Part shown: piece by piece, positions 25,229-33,874 of the stretch
Numbering within the stretch: position 1 is the first letter of the stretch
Layout: every line of letters starts with the position of its first letter
NCBI RefSeq assembly: GCF_001051995.2
Contig: NZ_CP014646.1
Location: 992,001 to 1,056,000 of the forward strand
DNA from: Thauera humireducens
Lineage (GTDB): Bacteria > Pseudomonadota > Gammaproteobacteria > Burkholderiales > Rhodocyclaceae
Length of the DNA stretch: 64,000 nucleotides
Reading direction: 5' to 3'
Position numbers and translations under genes: made by a program
Notes under the pieces: generated by a model
The model's database searches: none
Told to the model about the DNA's origin: nothing
What the model saw: the letters and a program-made list of their open reading frames with translations, nothing else

Positions 25229-25777
25229 ATGGGCGTAAGCAAGAGGCAGTTCCTGCTGGTGGTGCTGGGCACGGCGCTGGCCGGCACGGCATCCGCACAC
25301 GGGCCATCGCGGCTCAAGGTCGAACTCGGCATCGACATTGCCGCACCGGCCGACAAGGTCTGGGCCCGCATCGGCAATTTCCAGGACATGTCCTGGCATC
25401 CCGCGGTGGCCAGTTCCAGCGGCAACGGCGGCAACGCGGCCGAGGCCACACGTGTGCTGGTGCTGAAGGGCGAAGGCAAGCCGACGATCGAGGAGGCCCT
25501 GCGTCGACACGACCCAGCCGGGATGAGCTACGCGTACAAGATCACCAAGGTCGATCCTGCCGTGCTGCCGGTGAACAACTACGCCTCGACCCTGTCGGTG
25601 GAGTCGACGGGCGAGGGTAAGAGCCGCGTGACCTGGAAGGGCGCGTTCTACCGCGGCTATCCCAACAACGACCCGCCACCCGAGCAGAACGACGACGCCG
25701 CGATCAAGGCCGTCACCGGCGTCTACCAGGGGGGACTGGATGCGCTGAAGGCGGAGTTCGAAGGAGGCGCGAAGTAA
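25229..25777 (+). CDS. mxaD: MxaD-like periplasmic SRPBCC protein
   Basis: 182 residues from ATG 25229, preceded by GGAGGAG; the frame is open further upstream but without the signal peptide. Signal peptide about 1-24 (FLLVVLGTALAGTASA), then an SRPBCC/polyketide-cyclase fold (LKVELGIDIAAPADKVWARIGNFQDMSWHPAV). MxaD in methylotrophs aids electron transfer between methanol dehydrogenase and its cytochrome. It is monocistronic here and driven by its own sigma-54 promoter. Confidence 0.83.
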   Translation: MGVSKRQFLLVVLGTALAGTASAHGPSRLKVELGIDIAAPADKVWARIGNFQDMSWHPAVASSSGNGGNAAEATRVLVLKGEGKPTIEEALRRHDPAGMSYAYKITKVDPAVLPVNNYASTLSVESTGEGKSRVTWKGAFYRGYPNNDPPPEQNDDAAIKAVTGVYQGGLDALKAEFEGGAK

Positions 25778-26064
25778 GCGCATCGCGGGTTCCATGGGGG
25801 AGGGCGGCATGACCGCCCAACCCGCCCTGCACGGCCCCCGCTCGGCGACAAGCCTGCCGGCGTGGCGTCCGACTGCAAGCGTCGGCGCGCACTGGAAGCG
25901 GTTCGCGCGCTTGCGGGCGCTTCATCCTTCCGTGCGCGACCGCGTCGCAACAAATCCGCGCTCGATGGAGACCCTCGTCACACCTGAAGGCCGAACGCAG
26001 GGCGTACCGTGTGGGGGCGTGTGGGATAATCGCGGCCCTTTGAAGCGAACATGGAACAGGCTCG

Positions 26065-29000
26065 ATGGAGCGGAAGTCACTCAGGACGCGCCTGACCTTG
26101 GGCGTACTCAGCGCCGTGGCGTTCTCGCTGCTGGCGATGACCTGGGTTGTCAGCCGCGACCTGCGCATCAACATGGAAGCGGCGATCTCGGCGCAGCAGT
26201 ACTCGACCGTGTCACTCATCGCGGCCGAGATCGATCGCTCCGTCCGTGAACGCCTCGACCTGCTGCATGAGCTGTCGCGCACGATCACCCGAGACGATGA
26301 GGGCGGGGACGGCATCAAGCTTCACCTGCTCGAGCGGCAGGGGCCGCTGCTGCGACTGTTCAACCTGGGCGTAGTCGTCACCGACGCGCGCGGCATCGCC
26401 GTCGCCAGCATCCCGGAAGGACGCATCCAGGTCGGCACCGACTACGGCACATTCGCCTTTACCGAGGAGGTCGTGCAGCACGGCCGCAGCGTGGTGACCG
26501 AGCCGCAGCACGGCAAGAACACGGGTCTCATCGTGATCGCGATGGCCGTGCCGATCACTGCAGCCGATGGCACGATCCTGGGGACGATGATCGGCGTCAT
26601 CAACCTCGAACAGCCGAATTTCCTCGACGAGATCAGCACCGCCAAGTACGGACTCACGGGTGACTTCGTGCTGACGGCACCGGTCTCCCGCATCACCATC
26701 GCCTCATCCGACCGCCGCCGCACCCTCCAGCCCGGTCCCGAGCCGGGTATCAACCCGATCTACGACCGCTACATCGAGGGCTTCGAAGGCTCGGGGATCG
26801 CGGTGAGCTCGCGCGGCGTGGAGGAGCTGACCTCCTCGAGTCGCATCCCGACGACCGGCTGGCTGATGCAGTCCGTGCTGCCGACGAGCGAGGCCTTCGC
26901 GCCCATCCATGCGCTGCAGCACCGGATCGCCCTCAGCTCCGTCGTCATCATGCTCGTCGTCGGCGGGCTGGCGTGGCTGTGGGTGCGCGGCCAGCTGCGG
27001 CCCCTGAAGGCGGCTGCGGCAAGACTCGGCGACATGGGGCAGGGCATCCTGCCGCGGCAGGCGCTGCCGGTGCGCCACAACGACGAGATCGGGCAGCTGA
27101 CCAGCGCGTTCAACGACCTGCTCGGCAGGATCGAGCAGCAGGAAGCGCAGGCCATCGAGATCGTGTCGAACCGCCGCCTGCGCAAGATCCTGCAGAACGT
27201 GCCCGGCATGGTGTTCCAGTACCGCCGCCAACCCGGGGGCCAGGACGCCTTCCTGTTCGCCAGCGAAGGCGCGATGGCGATCTATGGCGTCCCCGCCGAC
27301 GCCGTGATGGCCGATGCGCTGCTGATCCGTGACCTGATGCTCGAGGACGACAAGGAGCGCCTGTTCGGTTCGATGGCGTGCTCCGCAGAGCAGATGATCC
27401 GCTGGCAGGTCGACTACCGCATCCGGCGCGAGGACGGCCGCATCCACTGGCTACGGGTCGATGCCTTGCCCGAACGCGATCCCGAGGGCGTGGTGACCTG
27501 GTTCGGCGTCGTGACCGACATCACCACGACCAAGCAGATGGAAGCCGAGCTGCGCATCGCCGCGACCACCTTCCAGAGCCACGAGGGCCTGTTCATCACG
27601 GACACGCAGGGCGTGATCCTGCGGGTGAACCGCGCCTTCAGCGAGATCACCGGTTACACCGAGCAGGAGGTGATCGGCCGCACGCCGTCCATCCTGCGCT
27701 CAGGCCGCCACGATTCGTCCTTCTACGCCCAGATGTGGCAACAGCTGGCGCAGGCGGGCGTGTGGTCGGGCGAGATCTGGAACAAGCGCAAGTCGGGCGA
27801 GGTGTACCCGGAATGGGTGACGATTTCCGCCGTCAAGGATGCAGACGGCACGATCAGCCATTACGTCGCTGCGTTCCGCGACATCACCGAGCGCAAGGAG
27901 ACCGAAGAGCGCATCTACCGCCTCGCGTACTTCGATGCGCTGACGAGCCTGCCCAACCGGCGCCTGCTCGGCGACCGCATCCAGCACGCCATCGTCTCGA
28001 GCCAGCGCAGCCATGAATGCTGCGCCCTGTTCTTCCTCGACATCGACCACTTCAAGCTGCTCAACGACACCAAGGGGCACGATGTCGGCGACCGCCTGCT
28101 CGCCGACATCGCCATGCGCCTCACTGCCGCCCTGCGCAATGAGGACACGGTGGCGCGGCTCGGTGGCGACGAGTTCGTCGTGATGCTCGAACGCCTCAGC
28201 ACCGATCCGCGGCTCGCGGCCGCGTCGGCGGCCCTGGTCGCCGAAAAGCTGCGCGCGGTCATCGCCGAGCCCTACGACCTCGACGGCTATCGTCACCTGA
28301 CGACCTCGAGCATCGGCGTCACGATCTTCCAGGGCGAGGGGCAGCAGGTCGACGCCCTGCTCAAGCAGGCGGACGTTGCCCTGTACGAAGCGAAGGCCGC
28401 CGGGCGCAATACGGCGCGCTTCTTCGACCCCGCGATGCAGCACCAGATCAACGAACGGCTCGCACTCGAGGCCGCGTTGCGCGAAGCCATCGAACAGCGG
28501 CGCCTGGCACTCTGGTATCAGCCGCAGGTGGACGCCGCCGGCACCACGCTCGGTGCCGAGGCGCTGCTGCGCTGGATCGACAAGGACGGCCGGATCATTC
28601 CGACCGACCGCTTCATCCCGCTGGCCGAGGAAACCGGGCTGATTCATCCGATCGGCCGCTTCGTCCTGCACGCGGCCTGCCAGCAACTCGCCGCCTGGGC
28701 GAGCGATCCCCGGCTGTCGGAGATCGTCCTGGCGATCAACATCAGCGCCCGCCAGTTCGCAGAACCCGATTTCGTAACCGAACTGCAGGCGATGCTGGCC
28801 GAGCATCACGTTCCCCGGGGCCGACTGAAACTCGAGCTGACCGAAAGCGTGGTGCTGGAGCGCGTCGATGAGGCCGTGCAGCGCATGCAGCAGCTCAGGG
28901 CGCTCGGGCTGCTGTTCGCGCTGGACGATTTCGGCACGGGCTATTCGTCGCTCTCGTACCTGAAGCGCCTGCCGGTCGACCAGGTGAAGATCGACAAGGC

Positions 29001-29235
29001 CTTCGTGCGCGACGTCTGCGAGGATGCGGGTGACGCCGCCATCGCCCGGACCATCGTGACCCTGGGCCATGTGCTCGGGATCTCGATCATCGCCGAAGGC
29101 GTGGAGACGGAGGCGCAGCTCGACTTCCTGCAGGCCTGCGGCTGCGACGCCTACCAGGGCTACCTGTTCGGCAAGCCGATGCCGGTGAGCCAGTTCGAAC
29201 GCTTCGCCGATGCCGCTGCCGTGGCCACTGCCTGA
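26065..29235 (+). CDS. Membrane c-di-GMP signalling protein: dCache-HAMP-PAS-PAS-GGDEF-EAL
   Basis: 1056 residues. Membrane segment at about 9-28, periplasmic double-Cache sensor to about 285, second membrane segment near 290-308, HAMP, PAS about 370-490, PAS about 495-620, GGDEF domain about 625-795 with an intact GGDEF (VARLGGDEFVVML), EAL domain about 800-1050 with an intact AEALLRW and DDFGTGYSSLSYLKRLPVD. Both cyclase and phosphodiesterase motifs are complete, so either activity is possible. The periplasmic sensor lies between mxaD and the quinoprotein relay genes, which could link alcohol or small-molecule sensing to c-di-GMP; that link is inference. Confidence 0.9.
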   Translation: MERKSLRTRLTLGVLSAVAFSLLAMTWVVSRDLRINMEAAISAQQYSTVSLIAAEIDRSVRERLDLLHELSRTITRDDEGGDGIKLHLLERQGPLLRLFNLGVVVTDARGIAVASIPEGRIQVGTDYGTFAFTEEVVQHGRSVVTEPQHGKNTGLIVIAMAVPITAADGTILGTMIGVINLEQPNFLDEISTAKYGLTGDFVLTAPVSRITIASSDRRRTLQPGPEPGINPIYDRYIEGFEGSGIAVSSRGVEELTSSSRIPTTGWLMQSVLPTSEAFAPIHALQHRIALSSVVIMLVVGGLAWLWVRGQLRPLKAAAARLGDMGQGILPRQALPVRHNDEIGQLTSAFNDLLGRIEQQEAQAIEIVSNRRLRKILQNVPGMVFQYRRQPGGQDAFLFASEGAMAIYGVPADAVMADALLIRDLMLEDDKERLFGSMACSAEQMIRWQVDYRIRREDGRIHWLRVDALPERDPEGVVTWFGVVTDITTTKQMEAELRIAATTFQSHEGLFITDTQGVILRVNRAFSEITGYTEQEVIGRTPSILRSGRHDSSFYAQMWQQLAQAGVWSGEIWNKRKSGEVYPEWVTISAVKDADGTISHYVAAFRDITERKETEERIYRLAYFDALTSLPNRRLLGDRIQHAIVSSQRSHECCALFFLDIDHFKLLNDTKGHDVGDRLLADIAMRLTAALRNEDTVARLGGDEFVVMLERLSTDPRLAAASAALVAEKLRAVIAEPYDLDGYRHLTTSSIGVTIFQGEGQQVDALLKQADVALYEAKAAGRNTARFFDPAMQHQINERLALEAALREAIEQRRLALWYQPQVDAAGTTLGAEALLRWIDKDGRIIPTDRFIPLAEETGLIHPIGRFVLHAACQQLAAWASDPRLSEIVLAINISARQFAEPDFVTELQAMLAEHHVPRGRLKLELTESVVLERVDEAVQRMQQLRALGLLFALDDFGTGYSSLSYLKRLPVDQVKIDKAFVRDVCEDAGDAAIARTIVTLGHVLGISIIAEGVETEAQLDFLQACGCDAYQGYLFGKPMPVSQFERFADAAAVATA

Positions 29236-29262
29236 ACGCTCGGCCGCGTCCGGCAGGCCGTC

Positions 29263-30219
29263 TCAGTTCCGGAAGCTGCGCGCCTCGAGCTCGAGGTAGC
29301 GATGATGGACATTGCGCCGATGGATGGCCGGGTAGCCTGCCCAGTCGCGGTAGGCCAGGAAAGCCGCATCCGTTTCGGCGGCATTGATCGTCTCCTGCAG
29401 CGATGCGCCGTCGTTGAGCCGCGCTTCGACGAAACGCTCGAGGGTCGCGAGGTAGCCGTCCAGCGCCTTCAGCAAGCCTGTGTCGCCCGGCGCCCCGTAG
29501 CCGGGCACGATGAGGCGTGGTGACAGGGTCGCAATCCGGGCGAGGGTTTCCCGCCATGCGTCGAGGCGCGCATCGCGTACTTCCGGGATGCGCCGTTCGG
29601 TGACGACTGCGCCGGAAAAGAGCACCCCGGCGCGGCGATCGAACACCATCAGGTCGCCGGGCGCGCTGCTCCAGCCCGGGGCAATCAGTTCGACGGGATG
29701 CGTGCCCAGCTCGATCCGTGTGTCCGCCGCTATCGGACGATCCGGCGCCACGACCCGCGTGCCGACCATCGCCTCGTCACCGAGCAGCGCGCGCAGGTTC
29801 TCCAGGCACTGCTCGCAGCGCTGCGAAAGCAGCCTCGCCGCGGCCTCGTGTGCCACGACCGGAACCCCCTGATCGGAGAACGCCGCCGTGCCAAGCACAA
29901 ACTCCGGCAGCGGCTGGGTCAGCACCAGCATGGCCGTGCGCCGGCCCGGGGCCGCTTCCGCCACGCGTGCGAGCAGCTGCCGGCCATGGGCGTACGAGGT
30001 GCCCGCGTTGACCACGAGCACGGCGTCGTCGCCGACGATGAAGCCAAGGTTGCCGACCTCGCCATGGTTCTGCCGGCTGGCCTCATTCCTGCTACCGATC
30101 AGGACGTGGTTGCCCGGCGCGACCTCGACCGAACGCACGACGTCGGCCGATGCGGCCGCAGCAAGCAGCCCGAGCATCGTCCCGCCCAGCCAGCGCAACA
30201 CGCCGTGCCGCATGCGCAT
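29263..30219 (-). CDS. SoxH-like metallo-beta-lactamase-fold protein without metal ligands
   Basis: 318 residues from ATG 30219; ATG 30261 is an alternative but puts residues before the signal peptide (about 1-24). It is co-linear with the intact paralogue at 31734-32672: residues 101-110 are TQPLPEFVLG where the paralogue has THVHPDHVLG; PGWSSAPGDL replaces the AHTDNDL His; FSGAVV replaces FAGDLV; VPGYGAP replaces VPGHGAV. All expected zinc ligands are therefore lost while the fold signature remains. Probably a structural or regulatory pseudoenzyme of the quinoprotein relay system. No frameshift, so it is not a decaying gene. Confidence 0.82.
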   Translation of the reverse strand: MRMRHGVLRWLGGTMLGLLAAAASADVVRSVEVAPGNHVLIGSRNEASRQNHGEVGNLGFIVGDDAVLVVNAGTSYAHGRQLLARVAEAAPGRRTAMLVLTQPLPEFVLGTAAFSDQGVPVVAHEAAARLLSQRCEQCLENLRALLGDEAMVGTRVVAPDRPIAADTRIELGTHPVELIAPGWSSAPGDLMVFDRRAGVLFSGAVVTERRIPEVRDARLDAWRETLARIATLSPRLIVPGYGAPGDTGLLKALDGYLATLERFVEARLNDGASLQETINAAETDAAFLAYRDWAGYPAIHRRNVHHRYLELEARSFRN

Positions 30220-30264
30220 CACAAGCGGCACATCGATCGGCCTTCGTAACGGAGCCTTCATCCC

Positions 30265-30810
30265 ATGCCACGACCCGCCATCCATCGCCTGCTCCCCTGG
30301 CTTGCCAGCCTGGCCCTGGCCTTGCCGACCAGCGTCAGCGCCCAACCCGCGGAGGCCACGCTCGCCGTGCTCGACTTCGACCTCATCGAGGAGCACGTCG
30401 AGCCCGGCCAGGCCGCCGACATGCGTCGTCGCGTCCTGCGCATGGAGGAGATGCTGGCGCAAGGGCTGGCCGAACGGGGGCTGTACCGTGTGGTCGAGCT
30501 TGGCGAGGCACGCACGCGTCTCGCGGAACTGCGTCGGCAGCAGGAACACATGCATCGTTGCGGCGCCTGTCAGGTCGAGATGGGCCGGGCAGTGGGGACG
30601 AAGTACGTCGTCGCCGGCTGGGTGCAGAAGGTGAGCAATCTGATCCTCAACATCAACATCGAACTGCGCGAGGTCGCAAGCGACCGCGTGGTGCTGAACA
30701 AGTCCGTCGACATCCGTGGCAACAACGACCGCGCCTGGGAGCATGGCATGCGCTTCCTGCTGCGCGATTTCGCGGAAAAGCGGGCGGCAAATCCTGACTA
30801 CGGGTTGTAG
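30265..30810 (+). CDS. Exported DUF3280-type protein of quinoprotein cluster
   Basis: 181 residues with signal peptide about 1-26 (SLALALPTSVSAQ). The body has TLAVLDFDLIEEHVEP, a CGAC pair (HRCGACQVEMGRAVGTKYVVAGWVQKVS) and ends NPDYGL. The fold recalls TolB-N/curli-assembly-like proteins (DUF2380/DUF3280). It is the only plus-strand gene among minus-strand quinoprotein genes, with its start 45 bp from the divergent SoxH-like gene. Function unknown; periplasmic location likely. Confidence 0.65.
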   Translation: MPRPAIHRLLPWLASLALALPTSVSAQPAEATLAVLDFDLIEEHVEPGQAADMRRRVLRMEEMLAQGLAERGLYRVVELGEARTRLAELRRQQEHMHRCGACQVEMGRAVGTKYVVAGWVQKVSNLILNINIELREVASDRVVLNKSVDIRGNNDRAWEHGMRFLLRDFAEKRAANPDYGL

Positions 30811-30836
30811 CCGGGACCGCAGCGCGTCCAGCGCGC

Positions 30837-31721
30837 TCACGAGCCCGGCTGCAGGCGCACGGCGGTATCGAAGTGCAGGTCATCGGTATCGACGACCTCC
30901 GCGCGCAGTTCACCTTCCCCCTCCGGAACGAAGTAGAAACGGAAATTGGGATTCTCGCTGATCGAGAAATCCACCTCTGCCGTGAGGATGGGCTTGCCGG
31001 CGTAGCTCACGTCGATCCGCCGCACGAAATGCGCCGGCGTGAAGTGGCGAGTGAGCTGGTCCATGACCAGGCCCGAGTTGTTCGGGTGGCTGATCATCAA
31101 CTGCGCCAGCACGGGCTGCCGTGCGCGCACGTCGCCATCCACGCGGAAGCGCATCTTGCCCAGCGTCGCCATGGCCGCCGCCTGATCCTTGCCCGGCGGC
31201 GCCGAACAGCCGCCCGAGGCCTTGACGAAGCGGGTGCTCATCATAAGTTCGCCGGTGTTCAGCTCCGCGATCGCGCGCACATGCGTGTAGGCATCCACCC
31301 GCACGCGGGTCTCGATGTCGGCCTTGCCGCTCTCCGGGGTGAAGGTGAACACCGCGCCGACGGGCGAGGGGTTGTTGTCGATCACCAGCCACAGCTTGCG
31401 CACGTAACGCTCGGGCGTCTGCTCGAAGCGGGTCGATACGGAGATCGGTACGATGGCCGCATCCTCCGCCCGCACCGGGGCTTCGAGGCCGATCTGGGCG
31501 TCGTCGCCGGTCGCGATCGGCCGCTGCTGGAACAGGCTGGTACGCAGTTGCTGCCACACCGGGCTCGCGTCCGGGTCCTCGGCATTCGCGCCTTGTGCGG
31601 CGGCGGTATGGGGCAACGTGCCGAGCAGGAACAGGGCGAGCACCACCACTGCCGCGGCGAGCGAAAGAGGCCGCTGCGTCGCGCGTGCGCGGAGCGGGCC
31701 AAAAAGGGTGAGGGCGTTCAT
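30837..31721 (-). CDS. Quinoprotein-associated SoxYZ-like carrier protein
   Basis: 294 residues with an N-terminal membrane/signal segment (about 20-42). The first part resembles SoxY: the stretch VKASGGCSAP carries the single Cys corresponding to SoxY's swinging-arm Cys. The second part (LMISHPNNSGLVMDQLTRHF...RIDVSYAGKPILTAEVDFSISENPNFRF) resembles SoxZ. This fused SoxYZ family is typical of quinoprotein dehydrogenase loci and is thought to act with SoxH-like hydrolases. It lies 12 bp downstream of the intact SoxH-like gene. Confidence 0.85.
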   Translation of the reverse strand: MNALTLFGPLRARATQRPLSLAAAVVVLALFLLGTLPHTAAAQGANAEDPDASPVWQQLRTSLFQQRPIATGDDAQIGLEAPVRAEDAAIVPISVSTRFEQTPERYVRKLWLVIDNNPSPVGAVFTFTPESGKADIETRVRVDAYTHVRAIAELNTGELMMSTRFVKASGGCSAPPGKDQAAAMATLGKMRFRVDGDVRARQPVLAQLMISHPNNSGLVMDQLTRHFTPAHFVRRIDVSYAGKPILTAEVDFSISENPNFRFYFVPEGEGELRAEVVDTDDLHFDTAVRLQPGS

Positions 31722-31733
31722 GTGACCTCCAAT

Positions 31734-32672
31734 TCAGTCTTCCCACTCGAGTTCGGCGAAACTGGCGGTGACGTTGCGACGGTGGAAGGCGTCGACCAGC
31801 AGCCAGCCCGCGGGCGCCGGGATCGACCCCACCGCCTCACCAATCGTGCGCCCGGCGCGGATCGCCGCCCGCACCTGGTCACGCAGCGACTCGAGATACG
31901 TGCGCTGCGGCACGACCGCTGCGGGCCAGTCGGCACTGACCGCACCGTGGCCCGGCACGACACGGGCGACCGGAAGACCCTCGAGTACGGAGAGCACCTC
32001 CAGCCAACCAAGCAATTTGCCGTCCACGACCGGAAGATGGGTGACAAACACAAGATCACCCGCAAACAGGGTGCCGGTGGCCGTGTCGTGGACCGTCAGG
32101 TCATTGTCGGTGTGCGCCGTCGGCCAGGCGCGCAGTTCGATCGCGCGATTGCCGAGATCGAGTTGCACACGGTCGGCCACCTGCAGGTCGGGATAGACGA
32201 TCAGCCCGACGTCGCGAGGGACGCCAAAGTCGCGCTCGAGCGCGGCAAGGTAGGCGGGCGCACGCGCCGTCAGCGCCGCGGTGAGGCGCGCATGGCCGAC
32301 GAACTGCGGGCGGTCGGCCCCCGTTGCGGCGAAGGCGCGATTGCCGAGCACGTGATCGGGATGCACGTGGGTGTTGATGACATAGCACACGGGCCGTGTG
32401 GTCCGTTGCGCAACCGCCCGCCGCAGCGCTTCGCCGACGGCTGGCGACCCGCCGGTGTCGATGACCGCGACGCAGCGCTCGCCGATGATGAAGCCAAGGT
32501 TGGCGACGTCCGCGTTCTCGGCTTCGCCCCACGCGGCATGCCGTCCTTCATGCACGAAGACGCCGGGCGCAATCTCGCGCATGGGCAGGTCGCGGGCCGC
32601 CTGCGCCGACGCGGACGCCAGCAGCAGGCCTGCGACGAGGAGCAGAATCCGCCGCCCGCCCTGCACGTTCAT
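31734..32672 (-). CDS. Quinoprotein relay system zinc metallohydrolase (SoxH-like)
   Basis: 312 residues, signal peptide about 1-25. Metallo-beta-lactamase fold with intact ligands: HVHPDH at 102-107, His in AHTDNDL, Asp in FAGDLVF, His in VPGHGAV. Related to SoxH of sulfur oxidisers; acts in the periplasm, substrate unknown, presumed to be the SoxYZ-like carrier encoded next to it. Part of the leftward operon from xoxF. Confidence 0.87.
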   Translation of the reverse strand: MNVQGGRRILLLVAGLLLASASAQAARDLPMREIAPGVFVHEGRHAAWGEAENADVANLGFIIGERCVAVIDTGGSPAVGEALRRAVAQRTTRPVCYVINTHVHPDHVLGNRAFAATGADRPQFVGHARLTAALTARAPAYLAALERDFGVPRDVGLIVYPDLQVADRVQLDLGNRAIELRAWPTAHTDNDLTVHDTATGTLFAGDLVFVTHLPVVDGKLLGWLEVLSVLEGLPVARVVPGHGAVSADWPAAVVPQRTYLESLRDQVRAAIRAGRTIGEAVGSIPAPAGWLLVDAFHRRNVTASFAELEWED

Positions 32673-32696
32673 GGCGTCGCTACCGGCTGGTCATGG

Positions 32697-33053
32697 CTAG
32701 TCGACCTTGATGAAGCACGCCTTCATGGCCGCCTTCTGGATTGCGCCGAATTCGCGCGCAACCTTCTGCTCCTGCTTGTTGGCGCGGATGTAGCCGCCGC
32801 GCTCTCCGCCGATCGAGCGTGCATCGCTGGAGGTCTTCATGGCCATGTACTGCTCGTGGCTCATCTGCCCGGCAATGCGGTCGAGCGCGCACGAGCACTT
32901 GCTCACCATCTCGTAATGCCCGCCGTCCGGATGCTCGCGCATGCACTCATGCACCCACAAGACGCGATCGAGGGTCGGAAAATCGTTGGCCTGCGCCGCG
33001 GTGGCCGGCAGCATCACGCCGGCCAGCACCATCAGGGAAAGAAGTCGTTTCAT
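32697..33053 (-). CDS. Small exported cysteine-containing protein of the XoxF cluster
   Basis: 118 residues, signal peptide about 1-22 (LMVLAGVMLPATAAQA). The mature part has four Cys (HECMREH, SKCSCALDRI, KACFIKV), which may form two disulfides. Its start shares one base with the stop of the upstream gene (33053), so the two are translationally coupled. No known domain; presence inside the xox/relay operon is the only clue to function. Confidence 0.75.
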   Translation of the reverse strand: MKRLLSLMVLAGVMLPATAAQANDFPTLDRVLWVHECMREHPDGGHYEMVSKCSCALDRIAGQMSHEQYMAMKTSSDARSIGGERGGYIRANKQEQKVAREFGAIQKAAMKACFIKVD

Positions 33054-33805
33054 CAGCTGGCCTTTGCAACAGGATTTGCGGTCGGGGCGGGCAGGGTGCC
33101 GCCGTCGATGACCATCTCCTCGAGGATCAGCGGCTCGGCGGTCGATCCGGCCGGTCCGCTGCGCGTGCGGATGCCGAACACCCCGCCGGGCACCGCGTCG
33201 GACAACAGGAAGACGTACTCCTTGCCCGCATACTGCTCGAAGCGATCACGACTCGGGTCCGCAAGGTAGGGCGAAATGGCGATCTCCTGCCCCGCGATAC
33301 GCTGGCCCTGGTAGTCGAACTGCGCATCGCGCACCCGGGCATCGTTGTAGATCGCCATGCGGATGCGCTTGCGGAAATGGTTGGGCTGGCCCTTGGTCAG
33401 CCGCTGCATGTCACGCACGTCGCGCTCGAGGAAGTACAGGATGACGGGGTTGCCCTCGGCATGCTCGATGTCGGGCAGCACGACCCGACGCTCCGCACTG
33501 AGGAACTCGCCGCGCCCCGCGCAGCACTCGCCATTGGGCTCGCGCTCCAGATGAATCGCCACTTTGTCGTCGAATCCGGCCTCCGCCGTTCCGCCCTTGT
33601 GAAAACGGTAGTGGAGGGTGGAGGGCGGCGACACGTTGCGCAGGTGATGGGTCATGAACAGGCTGCGTTCGGCCGCCGAGTAGTCCTGCGCGTCTGCCGC
33701 ATGTGCGACGGTGACGCCGGCGAGATTGAGACCGGCGCAGAGCGCAAGCAGGCAGAGGCCTCGGGCGGAACGTGCGAACGTGGGGTGAGTGGGTGAAGAA
33801 GGCAT
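33053..33805 (-). CDS. Exported protein of unknown function in the XoxF cluster
   Basis: 250 residues, signal peptide about 1-36 (LCLLALCAGLNLAGVTVAHAA). Recognisable segments are LHYRFHKGGTAEAGFDDKV, ECCAGRG with adjacent Cys, and RDVRDMQRLTKGQPNHFRKRI. This looks like the uncharacterised periplasmic protein often found in methanol dehydrogenase loci. Coupled to the following small Cys protein. No function is assigned. Confidence 0.75.
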   Translation of the reverse strand: MPSSPTHPTFARSARGLCLLALCAGLNLAGVTVAHAADAQDYSAAERSLFMTHHLRNVSPPSTLHYRFHKGGTAEAGFDDKVAIHLEREPNGECCAGRGEFLSAERRVVLPDIEHAEGNPVILYFLERDVRDMQRLTKGQPNHFRKRIRMAIYNDARVRDAQFDYQGQRIAGQEIAISPYLADPSRDRFEQYAGKEYVFLLSDAVPGGVFGIRTRSGPAGSTAEPLILEEMVIDGGTLPAPTANPVAKAS

Positions 33806-33874
33806 CGCGGATCGAACCTCGTTTTTCCGGCACAGGGAATCAAGCGTCAGGGCCCGCCAGCGGCAGGCCTCGCC

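Noticed and set aside
30873..33269. 798-codon plus-strand open frame across the SoxYZ/SoxH genes
   Set aside because: Antisense to genes with intact motifs and signal peptides; no domain in the translated product.
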